The notes under the pieces: generated by a model
What the model saw: the letters and a program-made list of their open reading frames with translations, nothing else
Told to the model about the DNA's origin: nothing
The model's database searches: none
Shown: positions 41,998 to 51,416 of the stretch, in pieces
How positions within the stretch are numbered: the stretch's first letter is position 1
How the letters are laid out: the number at the start of each line of letters is the position of its first letter
Translations under genes and position numbers: made by a program
Assembly: GCA_903823665.1 (NCBI GenBank)
Contig: CAIJTR010000060.1
Location: 1-64,000 of the forward strand
DNA from: an uncultured Rhodospirillales bacterium
Lineage (GTDB): Bacteria > Pseudomonadota > Alphaproteobacteria > Acetobacterales > Acetobacteraceae
DNA: 64,000 bases
Reading direction: 5' to 3'

Positions 41998-42717
41998 TTG
42001 ATGCTCGACGGCAATTCCAGCCTTGCAAAGCCGCTTGTCCTCGTTGTCGAGGACGAAGCGGCGCTTGCCACCATGCTGCGCTACAATCTTGAGAAGCAGG
42101 GCTTCCGGGTCGAGGAAGCTGCTGACGGCCAGGAAGCGCTCACCCGCATCGCGGAAACGCAGCCCGATCTCGTCCTGCTCGACTGGATGCTGCCGGTGAT
42201 GTCGGGCATAGAGGTCTGCCGCCAAATCCGCAGGCGCAGCGCCACCCGCGAACTGCCGGTGATCATGGTCACCGCCCGCACTGAGGATCAGGACGCCGTG
42301 CGCGGCCTGAACACCGGCGCTGACGACTACATCACCAAGCCCTTCAACATGGAAGCGCTGCTGGCCCGCATGCGCGCCCTGCTGCGCCGTTCCAACACGG
42401 TTCCGGCCAAGGGGCGTTTGGCGTTCCACGACATCTCGATGGACCTCGCCTCGCACCGCGTCAGCCGCAACAGCCGGCCGGTGCATCTCGGCCCCACCGA
42501 GTTCCGTCTGCTCGAATACTTCCTTCAGCACCCGCGCCGGGTATTCTCACGCGAAGAACTGCTCGACGCTGTTTGGGGCCCAGACATCCACGTCGAACCC
42601 CGCACCGTCGATGTCCACATTCGCCGTCTGCGCAAATCGATCAACGGCGATGGCGAACTCGACGTCGTCCGCACCGTCCGCGCCGCCGGCTATGCGCTGG
42701 ACACTGAACCCGTTTGA
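41998..42717 (+). CDS. phoB: Phosphate regulon response regulator PhoB
   Basis: Protein of 239 aa, OmpR/PhoB type. The receiver domain has the phosphoacceptor D61 in LLDWMLPVMSG and the acid pair in VVEDE. The C-terminal winged helix has GPTEFRLLEYFLQHPRRVFSREELLDAVWG and VDVHIRRLRKSI. It probably acts at the Pho box before pstS. The partner kinase phoR is not in this cluster. Confidence 0.95.
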   Translation: MMLDGNSSLAKPLVLVVEDEAALATMLRYNLEKQGFRVEEAADGQEALTRIAETQPDLVLLDWMLPVMSGIEVCRQIRRRSATRELPVIMVTARTEDQDAVRGLNTGADDYITKPFNMEALLARMRALLRRSNTVPAKGRLAFHDISMDLASHRVSRNSRPVHLGPTEFRLLEYFLQHPRRVFSREELLDAVWGPDIHVEPRTVDVHIRRLRKSINGDGELDVVRTVRAAGYALDTEPV

Positions 42718-42786
42718 ACTTCGTAGGGTGGATAAGCCCTCGCGCCGCCCATCATTTCGCAGCGCAATAGAGCAAGAGAAGCAAGC

Positions 42787-42901
42787 AAGAAAGAATTCAC
42801 CACGGAGAACACGGAGAGCACGGAGAAGGAATAGGGAAGTTTCTCTACACTTCTCTTCTCCGTGATCTCCGTGTCCTCCGTGTTAAAATTCTTACTTTCT
42901 T
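42787..42901. repeat. Large inverted repeat built of CACGGAGA units
   Basis: The left side has three tandem units of CACGGAGA type (42800-42827), and the right side has three of the complementary TCTCCGTG type (42856-42883). Flanking arms AAGAAAGAATT and AATTCTTACTTTCTT extend the pairing. The loop is about 25 bases. It separates phoB and the ABC permease gene, which end toward each other, and could stop transcription from both sides. Confidence 0.75.
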
Positions 42902-42915
42902 CCTTCTCCGCCCAC

Positions 42916-43746
42916 TCAACTCAAAGTCGGGTCCAACTTATCCCGCAGCCAATCGCCCACCAGGCTCACCGCCAGCGTCGTGATCACAATCACTGTGCTC
43001 GGGGCCAACAAAATCCACGGCGCGCGGGTCAAATATTCCCGCCCAGACCCCACCATATTCCCCAGCGAAGTCATTGGCGGCTGCACGCCCAGCCCCAGGA
43101 ATGACAGCCCGCTTTCCAGCAGCACCACCTCAGGAAACGACAACGTCGCCGACACAATCAAAGTCGATGCGATATTGGGCAGTACATGCCCGAGATAAAT
43201 CCGCAGCGGCTGCGCGCCCAGCTGCCGCACCGCCGCCGCATAACCCTGCGTGTTCGCCGCAATCGCAAGCCCACGCGCCATCCGCGCATGCCGTTCCCAG
43301 CCGTACAAGCCCATCAGCACCACAAACAACCCAAGCGCGTTGCCAAAGAATGCCAGCACAGACAACGCCAAAATCAAAAACGGCATGCTCGCCTGAAAAT
43401 CGATCAGCATGAGCACAATCTGCTCCACCCAGCCGCGAAAATGCGCCGCCAGAAAGCCGAGCGTGGTGCCAACCACGGCCGCAATCACCGTTGCCCCCAG
43501 CGCAATCATCAGGCTGATGCGGATGGAAATGATCAGCCTAGACGTCACGTCACGCCCCAGCTCATCCGTCCCAAACAGATGCCGCTCTGTGCCGCCAAAC
43601 CCAATCGGAGGCGTAAGGCGCGCCCGCAGATCAAGGGCCGTGATGCCATAAGGCCTGATCCACTCAGCGAACAGCGCAATCAGCACCATCGCCACCAGCC
43701 ACAGCATGGCAATCAGCACCAGTGGCGGAATCTTCAAACGCCGCAT
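42916..43746 (-). CDS. Dipeptide-type ABC transporter permease (DppC-like)
   Basis: Protein of 276 aa from ATG 43746, one base after the stop of the partner permease. It has six hydrophobic segments and the binding-protein-dependent permease loop YAAAVRQLGAQPLRIYLGHVLPN. The N-terminal GTDELGRDVTSRLI is typical of DppC/OppC. A longer frame starting at 43809 would overlap the partner gene. It is the last gene of the minus-strand transporter operon. Confidence 0.92.
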   Translation of the reverse strand: MRRLKIPPLVLIAMLWLVAMVLIALFAEWIRPYGITALDLRARLTPPIGFGGTERHLFGTDELGRDVTSRLIISIRISLMIALGATVIAAVVGTTLGFLAAHFRGWVEQIVLMLIDFQASMPFLILALSVLAFFGNALGLFVVLMGLYGWERHARMARGLAIAANTQGYAAAVRQLGAQPLRIYLGHVLPNIASTLIVSATLSFPEVVLLESGLSFLGLGVQPPMTSLGNMVGSGREYLTRAPWILLAPSTVIVITTLAVSLVGDWLRDKLDPTLS

Positions 43747-43747
43747 C

Positions 43748-44680
43748 TTAATGCCCCCCGCCAGCACCGGCGCGCAGCCTTGGATCGAGCACGCCATACA
43801 GCAGATCAACGATCAGGTTAGACGTTACCATCGTCGCCGCCACCAGCAGCAAAATGCACTGCACCACCGCCAGATCACGGTTCGACACCGCCACCACCAG
43901 CAAACGCCCGACACCCGGCCAGCTGAACACGCTCTCCACCACCACAGCGCCCGCAATCAGGCTGCCCACCATGAAGCCGATGATCGTCACCGTCGGTATC
44001 GCCGCATTCGGCAGCGCATGCCCGCGCACCACCCGCTGCCACGGAACACCCTTGGCGAGTGCCGTGCGAATGTAAGGCTGGCCCAGCACCTCCAGCATCG
44101 CCGACCGTGTGAACCGCGCCAGCACGCCCGCGCCGCCAAACCCCAGCGTGATCACCGGCAAAATCAACGACCGCCAGCTTTCCTGCCCGCCCGAAGGCAG
44201 CCAGCCCAGCTGCACCGAGAACAGCAGCACCAACAACAAGCCCAGCACAAAACTCGGGATCGTGAACCCCGCCACAGCACCCGCCATCACCAGCCGGTCC
44301 GTCGTTGAATTGCGATGCAACGCCGCGTGAATCCCAGCCGGAATCCCCACGCTGATCTTCAACAACAGGGCAGGGATGGTGAGCAGCAACGTCGCCGGAA
44401 TCCGCTCCGCCACTAACTCAATCGCCGGCCGCCCGTCACGGAAAGACTGGCCAAGATTGCCATGCGCAATGGCACCGAAGTAATCAAGATACTGTATCCA
44501 GATCGGCTGATCCAAACCCCATTCATGCCGGAACGCGTCAATCGCCTCCTGCGGCGCTTCCGGGCTCATGATAATCAGCGCCGGATCACCCGACAGCCGC
44601 AGCACCACGAAGGCGAACGTCACCACCAGCACAATCGTCAACGCCGCACGAGCAAGCCTCAGGGCCAAAAACCGCAGCAT
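43748..44680 (-). CDS. Dipeptide-type ABC transporter permease (DppB-like)
   Basis: Protein of 310 aa from ATG 44680, which overlaps the TGA of the preceding binding-protein gene as TGATG. It begins MLRFLALRLARAALTIVL and carries the loop YIRTALAKGVPWQRVVRGHALPNAAIPTVT. Six membrane segments are visible, with FSWPGVGRLLVVAVSNRDL near the end, all standard for DppB/OppB. It forms the channel with the DppC-like gene that follows. Confidence 0.92.
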   Translation of the reverse strand: MLRFLALRLARAALTIVLVVTFAFVVLRLSGDPALIIMSPEAPQEAIDAFRHEWGLDQPIWIQYLDYFGAIAHGNLGQSFRDGRPAIELVAERIPATLLLTIPALLLKISVGIPAGIHAALHRNSTTDRLVMAGAVAGFTIPSFVLGLLLVLLFSVQLGWLPSGGQESWRSLILPVITLGFGGAGVLARFTRSAMLEVLGQPYIRTALAKGVPWQRVVRGHALPNAAIPTVTIIGFMVGSLIAGAVVVESVFSWPGVGRLLVVAVSNRDLAVVQCILLLVAATMVTSNLIVDLLYGVLDPRLRAGAGGGH

Positions 44681-46233
44681 CAGGCCCGCCACGCGCCAGG
44701 GGAGAAATCCATGAAGAACGAAGGCGGTGCCTGCCACGGCGTCGCGCGCTTGCACGCAGTGAACACCGCGTTCTGATGCAGCACCACGTAAGCCGGGTCC
44801 TCTCGCTCACAAATCGCCAGCATCCGCGCAAACACCGCCCGTCGCTGCGCCATGTCCTGCCCGCTCTCCAGCGCCCGCGACAGCTCGTTCATCTCCGCAT
44901 TCGTCCACTCGCCATTGGTCTGCTGCGCCCCATTTGGCCCATGCTGGTTGACGATGGACGACACCGGATCATCGAACACGGCGGAATTGGACCAATCCCG
45001 CACACCTCGAGGACCTGCCTTGTCCAGCACCTGGCCCCAATTCTCCTTGATCTCCAGCCGCACGTTCAGCCCGGCCTGCTTCCACATCTCGACCAATATC
45101 TGAGCCGTGGCATTCTCGGCGGTGTAGTAATCATTCCGTGCGCGATAGATGATCTCATCGCCCTTATAGCCCGCCTGCTTCAACAGATCCTGCGCCAGCG
45201 CCGGATCATATTTCGGCACCGTCCACCCCGGCACGAACATCTCGCCATAGAATTCCCATTGCAGACCCGCCGGCACCCGCGCCCGCCCAGCCCACAACGC
45301 ATCCACAATCGCCTGCCCATCAATCGCATGCGCCATCGCCTGCCGTACGAGAGGATTGGAAAGGGGAGGGTGGTTCTTGTCGAACGCCAGAATGCGATGG
45401 TTCAGCACCAGCCCGCCTTGCACAACCAAGCGGGCGTTCTTCTCAATTTGGCTGATCTGATCAGGCGGAATGTCACACGCGAAATCAAACTCGCCCGACT
45501 GCAACCCAGCAATCCGGCTCGAAGCCTCCGGCACTTCCAAAAACCGCACTGATTTCAGCGGCGGCCTGCCACCCCAATACTCATCATGCGCATCCAGCAC
45601 GAGCGAGTTGTCCGGCTTGAACTCCCGCAACTTGTAAGGCCCGGTACCGACCGGACGACGAGAGTTTGCCTGCCAATCGCCATGCTCCAGCCATGCCCGC
45701 TTGGAGACGATCTCCGAGCCACCAGCGGAAAGCCGCCCCTCCATCGTCACGTCCGGCGTCGCATTCACAAACCGCACGACATATTTCGAAACCACATCCA
45801 CGCTCGAAAGCGAAGGCCAATGCCGCTTTGCTATCGGCGGAATATCGGCGGGAAGCCCAGCGCCAAACATATGCTCAGCCCCAAAGCTGAACGCCATATC
45901 CTCCGCCGTCAGCTCATCGCCATTGTGCAGCTTCACGCCGGGCCGCAGTTCCAGCTCCACCACCCGGTCACTGATCCGCTTCCACGAGGCCGCAATCCCC
46001 GGCACCCGCTCCAACTTGCCCCGCTGATTGCGCGCAATCGGGGTCTCCAGAATGGAAGCCACCCACCGCTCACTCGCATTGGACGACTGCTCCCGCAGCG
46101 GCTCCAGCACGCCGGTGTTGCTGATCTTCTGCACCGCCACCGTCACACTCGGCCGAGTATCGCTCTGCGCCAGCGCCACACGCGGCAACAGAGCAGCCCC
46201 AGCCATCACAGCCCGCCTCGATATCAACATCAC
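44680..46233 (-). CDS. ABC transporter substrate-binding protein 1 (SBP family 5)
   Basis: Protein of 517 aa with a twin-arginine-type signal (ISRRAVMAGAALLPRVALAQ). The family 5 binding fold is marked by LRPGVKLHNGDELTAEDMAFSF and RRPVGTGPYKLREF. It is clearly homologous along its length to the products of 48159-49787 and 49794-51416, with shared ACDIPPDQIS and WTNAEMNELSR blocks. It lies between the second ATPase gene and the permeases. The ligand cannot be told from sequence. Confidence 0.9.
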   Translation of the reverse strand: MMLISRRAVMAGAALLPRVALAQSDTRPSVTVAVQKISNTGVLEPLREQSSNASERWVASILETPIARNQRGKLERVPGIAASWKRISDRVVELELRPGVKLHNGDELTAEDMAFSFGAEHMFGAGLPADIPPIAKRHWPSLSSVDVVSKYVVRFVNATPDVTMEGRLSAGGSEIVSKRAWLEHGDWQANSRRPVGTGPYKLREFKPDNSLVLDAHDEYWGGRPPLKSVRFLEVPEASSRIAGLQSGEFDFACDIPPDQISQIEKNARLVVQGGLVLNHRILAFDKNHPPLSNPLVRQAMAHAIDGQAIVDALWAGRARVPAGLQWEFYGEMFVPGWTVPKYDPALAQDLLKQAGYKGDEIIYRARNDYYTAENATAQILVEMWKQAGLNVRLEIKENWGQVLDKAGPRGVRDWSNSAVFDDPVSSIVNQHGPNGAQQTNGEWTNAEMNELSRALESGQDMAQRRAVFARMLAICEREDPAYVVLHQNAVFTACKRATPWQAPPSFFMDFSPGAWRA

Positions 46234-47207
46234 TCAGCAACCTTGGTTTGAGCATCGGCCAAATGGCACGCAATCTTCCGCCCATCATCGAAATGACGCA
46301 GCGCCGGAACCTCCGCCTTGCACCGCGCAATCGCCACCGGGCAGCGCGTATGAAACGCGCAGCCAGACGGCCGATCAGCCGGGTTCGGCGGATCACCCGT
46401 CAGCACAATCCGAGGAATACGCCGAGGCCCCGGCACCGGAATGGCCGACACCAGCGCTCGCGTGTAAGGATGCGCCGGATCAGCAAACAACGCCTCCGGA
46501 TCGCCCTGTTCCACTATGCGGCCGAGATACATCACCGCCACCTCATGGCTCACCTGCCGCACAACCTTCAGGTCATGGCTGATGAAAACCATCGCAATCC
46601 CACGCGCCACCTGCAGATCGGTCAGCATGTTGACCACCTGCGCCTGAATTGAAACGTCCAGCGCAGAAACAGGCTCATCACAAACCAACAACTTCGGGTT
46701 CGTCGCCAGCGCCCGCGCCAGCACCGCCCGCTGCCGCTGCCCGCCGGACAATTCATGCGGATGCCGCGCCGCATGATCGGGCCGCAGACCCACATCCACC
46801 AGCAACGCCGCCACGCGCTCCTTCCGCTCGGCAGCATTGCCGATGCGGTGAATAACCAGCGGCTCCTCAATCTGCTGCGCAATTGTCAAACGCCGGTCCA
46901 TCGCCCCCAGCGGGTCCTGAAACACCAGTTGCATCTTCGCCCGCATATCCCGCCATTCGGCACTCCGAGGCACCGGCATCGCCGCACCCTCGAACGTCAC
47001 GCTGCCCTCGCTCGGCCGTTCCAGCCCCAGCGCCATCCGCCCGGTGGTGGATTTGCCGCAGCCACTCTCACCGACAACACCCAGCGTCCGCCCCGGCTGC
47101 ACCGAGAACGAAATGCCATCCACGGCGCGCACCTTCACCGGCCGGCCGAACAACCCGCGCCGCGTGGTATAAATCTGAGCCGCATCCGTCACATCCAAAA
47201 GGCTCAT
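46230..47207 (-). CDS. Dipeptide-type ABC transporter ATPase (DppF-like)
   Basis: Protein of 325 aa. Walker A is GESGCGKSTTGR, the signature is LSGGQRQRAVLARAL, Walker B is LLVCDEPVSALD and the switch His is in FISHDLKVV. The C-terminal oligopeptide-transporter domain has HTRCPVAIARCKAEVP with the cysteines of this family. It overlaps the DppD-like gene and binding protein 1 by 4 bases each. Confidence 0.93.
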   Translation of the reverse strand: MSLLDVTDAAQIYTTRRGLFGRPVKVRAVDGISFSVQPGRTLGVVGESGCGKSTTGRMALGLERPSEGSVTFEGAAMPVPRSAEWRDMRAKMQLVFQDPLGAMDRRLTIAQQIEEPLVIHRIGNAAERKERVAALLVDVGLRPDHAARHPHELSGGQRQRAVLARALATNPKLLVCDEPVSALDVSIQAQVVNMLTDLQVARGIAMVFISHDLKVVRQVSHEVAVMYLGRIVEQGDPEALFADPAHPYTRALVSAIPVPGPRRIPRIVLTGDPPNPADRPSGCAFHTRCPVAIARCKAEVPALRHFDDGRKIACHLADAQTKVAE

Positions 47208-48175
47208 GCCGCAACCGCCTCATTCAAATGCACGCAGGCAGCGTCATGATCCCTTCCCAACGCCTGAAACGGCGGCATCACCGCACATGCCCCATCCGCC
47301 CGCTCACATCGCGGTGCGAACGCACAGCCCGGCGGCAAATTCCAAGGCTCCGGCACACCGCCTGGAATGGCCGAAAGCCGCCGACGCGGCCCTACCATAT
47401 CCGGCAACGCGCCGAGCAAACCCTGCGTGTAGGGGTGCGCAGGGCGGGCGAACAATTCCTCACTCGGGGCCTGCTCCACAATCCGCCCGGCATACATCAC
47501 GCACACCCGGCTGCACATATCCGCGACAACGCCGAGATCGTGGCTGATCAGCACCAGCGCCATGCCCGTCTCGGCCTGCAACCGTCGCAGCAAATCCAGA
47601 ATCTGCGCCTGAATCGTTGCATCCAAAGCCGTCGTCGGCTCGTCCGCCACCAGCAGCTCCGGCTGCCCCGCCAGTGCCATGGCGATCATCACCCGCTGAT
47701 TCTGCCCACCGGACATCTCATGCGGATATACGTCGATGCGCTGCGCCGGGTTGGGAATGCCCACCATCTCGAAAAGCCGCCGCGTTTCTGCTCGCGCCGC
47801 CGCGTCATCCATCCCACGATGCAGCGTCAGCGCCTCACATACCTGCCGTCCCACTGTCTGCACCGGGTTCAGTGCCGTCGCTGGGTCTTGAAAGATCATC
47901 GCAACCCGCCCGCCGCGCACGTCATCGAGCACGGCAGGTGCCGCCCCCAGCAACTCCGCCCCATCCAGAGTCACGGACCCGCTCACCGCTGCCTTCTTCG
48001 GCAAGAGCCCAAGTGCCGCCAGCCAAGTGACAGACTTGCCGCACCCGCTCTCGCCCACGAGCCCCACTGCCTCACCTTTGCCGATATCAAGGTCGATGCC
48101 GCGCAATGCTGGCAGCCCGTTGAACTTCACATCCAGCCCGCGGATACGCACCAGCGGCTCAGCCACGAATGCCAT
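47204..48175 (-). CDS. Dipeptide-type ABC transporter ATPase (DppD-like)
   Basis: Protein of 323 aa. Walker A is GESGCGKSVTWLA, the signature is MSGGQNQRVMIAMAL, Walker B is LLVADEPTTALD and the switch His is in LISHDLGVV. The C-terminal domain has FAPRCERADGACAV. It overlaps binding protein 2 by 17 bases upstream and the DppF-like gene by 4 bases downstream, so it is translated as part of the same operon. Confidence 0.93.
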   Translation of the reverse strand: MAFVAEPLVRIRGLDVKFNGLPALRGIDLDIGKGEAVGLVGESGCGKSVTWLAALGLLPKKAAVSGSVTLDGAELLGAAPAVLDDVRGGRVAMIFQDPATALNPVQTVGRQVCEALTLHRGMDDAAARAETRRLFEMVGIPNPAQRIDVYPHEMSGGQNQRVMIAMALAGQPELLVADEPTTALDATIQAQILDLLRRLQAETGMALVLISHDLGVVADMCSRVCVMYAGRIVEQAPSEELFARPAHPYTQGLLGALPDMVGPRRRLSAIPGGVPEPWNLPPGCAFAPRCERADGACAVMPPFQALGRDHDAACVHLNEAVAA

Positions 48176-49787
48176 CTCCCCAGTTGCTGGCCTTGAAATC
48201 CATCACAAAACTCGGGCATGCGCGCCAGCGGATATCACGTCGTTTGGCGGTGAACCCAGCATTCTGATGCAGAACCGTATAAGCCGGGTCCTCCCGCTCA
48301 GCGATCTGGAGCAGCCGCTGGAAAACCCGCTTCCGCTCAGCCCTATCGGTGCTCGACTGAATTCGGACGCAAAGCTGATTGTATTCCGCATTGGTCCACT
48401 CGCCCGCCGCCGGGGCCGAGCCATTCGGCCCATAGGTCGTGACAATCGAGCCCACGGGATCATTGAACGCCGCCCCAGCCGACCAATCGCGCACGCCGCG
48501 CGGCTTGGAGCGGTCGCGGATCTGCGTCCAATTCTCCTTCATCTCAATCTCAACGTTCAGGCCCACCTGCTTCCACATCTCCAACAACACCTGCGAGGTC
48601 GCAACCTGGTTGGTGTAGTAGTTGTTGAGCAGACGATAAGGGATCGCATCTCCCTTATACCCAGCCGCCTTCAGCAGAGCGCGAGACTTCGCCGGATCAT
48701 ATTCTGGCACCCGCCAATCGCTGATCAGCATGTCGCCATAAAAATCGAACTGCAGACCCGGCGGCACCCGCGTCCGGCCTGACCACAGCGCATCAATGAT
48801 CGCCGCCCGGTCGATCGCATGGGCAAACGCCAGCCGCACCCGCGGATCAGCCAACGTCGCGTTGGTCTTGTCGAACTGCGTGATGCGAATGTTCAAAATC
48901 GGCCCACCGGCCACTTCGAAGCCCGCATGCCCTTCCACCACGCCAATCTGATCGGGCGGAATGTCGCACGCGAATTGATACTCGCCAGACAGCAAGCCGT
49001 TGATCCGGCTGGAAACTTCCGGCACCTGCACAAAACGCAGCGTTTTGATCGGCGGACGGCCGCCCCAATACTCGTCATGCGCATCCAAAATCAGCGCCTG
49101 ATCCGGCCGGAACTCGCGCACCCGATACGGCCCGGTGCCCACTGGCTTGCGGGCGAAATCCAGCCAACTCGAAGCCGCCTCATATCCGGCGCGCGAGGTG
49201 ATCTCACTGCCCGTCGCAGCCAGCCGCCCTTCCAGCGTCACATCCGGCGACGCATTGACGAAACGCACGGTCCGCGCGTCCACAATTTCCACGCCGCGCA
49301 GCCCAGGATACGCCCGGCGCGCCACCGGCGGAATCTCCGGCGGCAACGCCTTGCTGCCCGCACCAATCAAATATTGCGCCGAAACCGGCAGCGACACGCC
49401 CAATTCTGGTTTGGTGTCGCCAAACATCTGCGCCGGCGAGAAGGCAAAAGCCACGTCCTCCGCCGTCATCGTCTCGCCATTGTGGAACTTCACCCCGTCC
49501 CGCAGGGTGAATTCCAGCGTCGCCTCGTCAATCCGCCGCCAGGATGTCGCCAGCCCCGGCTTTTGCTTGATGCCGTCGAACCAATCGAGATCAATCAGCC
49601 GCTCGGTCATCAGCCCACTGGTGCGCTCGCCCACATTGGACTGTTCACGTAACAAATTCAGAGTGTTGGTGGTGGCGATGGTTTGCACCGCCACCGTCAC
49701 CGTCGGACGATTATCCACCTGCGCCAAAGCCACGCGGGGCAGCAATGCTGACCCGGCCACTCCTGCCAATGAGCGTCGGGTCAGCAT
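48159..49787 (-). CDS. ABC transporter substrate-binding protein 2 (SBP family 5)
   Basis: Protein of 542 aa with a signal peptide of twin-arginine design (LTRRSLAGVAGSALLPRVALAQ). The family 5 motifs LRDGVKFHNGETMTAEDVAFAF and RKPVGTGPYRVREF are present. An insertion of about 20 residues around YLIGAGSKALPPEIPP is shared with binding protein 3 but not with 1, so 2 and 3 appear to be the closer pair. The gene ends inside the start of the DppD-like gene. Confidence 0.9.
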   Translation of the reverse strand: MLTRRSLAGVAGSALLPRVALAQVDNRPTVTVAVQTIATTNTLNLLREQSNVGERTSGLMTERLIDLDWFDGIKQKPGLATSWRRIDEATLEFTLRDGVKFHNGETMTAEDVAFAFSPAQMFGDTKPELGVSLPVSAQYLIGAGSKALPPEIPPVARRAYPGLRGVEIVDARTVRFVNASPDVTLEGRLAATGSEITSRAGYEAASSWLDFARKPVGTGPYRVREFRPDQALILDAHDEYWGGRPPIKTLRFVQVPEVSSRINGLLSGEYQFACDIPPDQIGVVEGHAGFEVAGGPILNIRITQFDKTNATLADPRVRLAFAHAIDRAAIIDALWSGRTRVPPGLQFDFYGDMLISDWRVPEYDPAKSRALLKAAGYKGDAIPYRLLNNYYTNQVATSQVLLEMWKQVGLNVEIEMKENWTQIRDRSKPRGVRDWSAGAAFNDPVGSIVTTYGPNGSAPAAGEWTNAEYNQLCVRIQSSTDRAERKRVFQRLLQIAEREDPAYTVLHQNAGFTAKRRDIRWRACPSFVMDFKASNWGDGIRG

Positions 49788-49793
49788 GTCTGA

Positions 49794-51416
49794 TTACCCC
49801 CAATTCTTGGTGCGGAAATCCATCGCGAACGTGGGCGACGCCTTCCACTTGATCGAGCGTGGCTTGGCGGTGAACGTCGCGTTCTGGTGCAACACCGTGT
49901 AAGCCGGGTCCTCGCGCTCGCAGATTTCGAGCATACGGGCGAAGGTCTTCTTGCGCAGCGCACGGTCAGTGCTGCTCAGCAACACGCCGGAGATCGTGTT
50001 CATCTCCTCGTTGGTCCACTCGCCGCGCTGCTGCTGCTCGCCGTTCGGGCCATGCTGGGCGACGATGGACGACACTGGATCGTTGAACGTCGCCGAGTTC
50101 GACCAGTCACGAACCGCGCGGCCCGGCGTCTTCTCGAACACCTGGCTCCAGTTTTCCTTCATCTGGATCTGCACGTTCAGACCAGCCTGCTGCCACATCT
50201 CGGCCAGCACCTGACCGGTGGCGGTCTGGTTGGTGTAATAGTTGTTCTGCAGGCGATACTCGATCGGGTCGCCCTTGTAGCCGGAAGCCTTGACCAGCTC
50301 ACGAGCCTTGGCGATGTCGAACTCCGGCACCGTCCAGCCGGTGACGAACATGTCGGCATAGAACGGCCACTGCAGCCCAGCCGGAACAACCGTGCGCCCG
50401 GCCCACAGGCTGTCCACAATCGCCTTGCGGTCAATTGCGTGCGCCATCGCAAGGCGCAGGCGTGGGTCGCGCAGCGCGTTGTTCTTGTCGAATGCCATGA
50501 TGCGGTGGTTCGGAATGGTGCCGCCCTGCACTTCGAATGCAGCGTGCTTCTCAATGTCGGCAATCTGGTCCGGCGGAATGTCGCAGGCAAACTGATACTC
50601 GCCCGACAGCAGCCCGTTCACGCGCGATGCCACTTCCGGCACCTCGACAAAACGCAGTGTTTTGATCGGCGGGCGACCACCCCAATACTCGTCATGCGCA
50701 TCGAGAATGAGCATCGAGTCAGGGCGCAGTTCACGCACTTTGTAAGCGCCCGTGCCAACCGGCTTGCGCGAATAATCCAGCCATGACGGAGACTCATTAA
50801 AGCCGCGCTGGCTGACGATTTCCGCGCCGGTTCCTGACAGGCGACCTTCCAACGTCACGTCCGGCGTCGCGTTGACGAAGCGCACCGTGTATTTGTCAAC
50901 GATGTCGACGCGATCAAGGCCCGGCAGCAGGCGACGCGCCACCGGTGGAATTTCCGCCGGCAGTTCCTTGCTCTTGTTGATGATCTGAAACACGCTCGAC
51001 AGCGGCAGCGTCTTGCCGTCCACGGTTGGGCGGGTCGAACCGAACATATGCTCTGGCCCGAAGCTGAACGCGACATCCTCAGCGGTCATTTCGTCGCCGT
51101 TGTGGAACTTAACACCTTGGCGCAGCTTCATCTCCACCGTCTTGTCGTCGATGCGCTTCCACTCGGTGGCGAGGCTCGGCACCTGCTCCAGTTGCGACTG
51201 GTAATTCAGGCCGATCAACCGCTCGGTGAACAGGTTCGACAGTCGCGTGCCCACGTTCGACTGCTCGCGCAGCAGATCAAGCGCATTGGTGATCGACACC
51301 TTCTGCACGGCCACGGTCACGGTCGGGCGAGTGTCGCTCTGGCCAATGGCGATGCGCGGCAATGCGGTGGCTGCGGCGGCCATCCCAATGGCACCGCGAC
51401 GGCTGATCTTGCTCAT
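49794..51416 (-). CDS. ABC transporter substrate-binding protein 3 (SBP family 5)
   Basis: Protein of 540 aa from ATG 51416, with a twin-arginine signal (ISRRGAIGMAAAATALPRIAIGQ). The start overlaps the stop of the hydrolase gene as ATGA, which decides it against an in-frame start at 51515. Motifs LRQGVKFHNGDEMTAEDVAFSF and RKPVGTGAYKVREL place it in SBP family 5. It is the first of three homologous binding proteins in this operon and directly follows the hydrolase, so it may bind that enzyme's substrate. Confidence 0.9.
   Translation of the reverse strand: MSKISRRGAIGMAAAATALPRIAIGQSDTRPTVTVAVQKVSITNALDLLREQSNVGTRLSNLFTERLIGLNYQSQLEQVPSLATEWKRIDDKTVEMKLRQGVKFHNGDEMTAEDVAFSFGPEHMFGSTRPTVDGKTLPLSSVFQIINKSKELPAEIPPVARRLLPGLDRVDIVDKYTVRFVNATPDVTLEGRLSGTGAEIVSQRGFNESPSWLDYSRKPVGTGAYKVRELRPDSMLILDAHDEYWGGRPPIKTLRFVEVPEVASRVNGLLSGEYQFACDIPPDQIADIEKHAAFEVQGGTIPNHRIMAFDKNNALRDPRLRLAMAHAIDRKAIVDSLWAGRTVVPAGLQWPFYADMFVTGWTVPEFDIAKARELVKASGYKGDPIEYRLQNNYYTNQTATGQVLAEMWQQAGLNVQIQMKENWSQVFEKTPGRAVRDWSNSATFNDPVSSIVAQHGPNGEQQQRGEWTNEEMNTISGVLLSSTDRALRKKTFARMLEICEREDPAYTVLHQNATFTAKPRSIKWKASPTFAMDFRTKNWG

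Noticed and set aside
42800-42883. CACGGAGA repeats as a possible CRISPR array
   Set aside because: The units are 8 bases with no spacers of constant length and are arranged as an inverted repeat; no cas gene is present.
46883-48196. Plus-strand open frame of 437 codons opposite the two ATPase genes
   Set aside because: Both ATPases are complete on the minus strand. The antisense product is Pro-, Arg- and His-rich noise.
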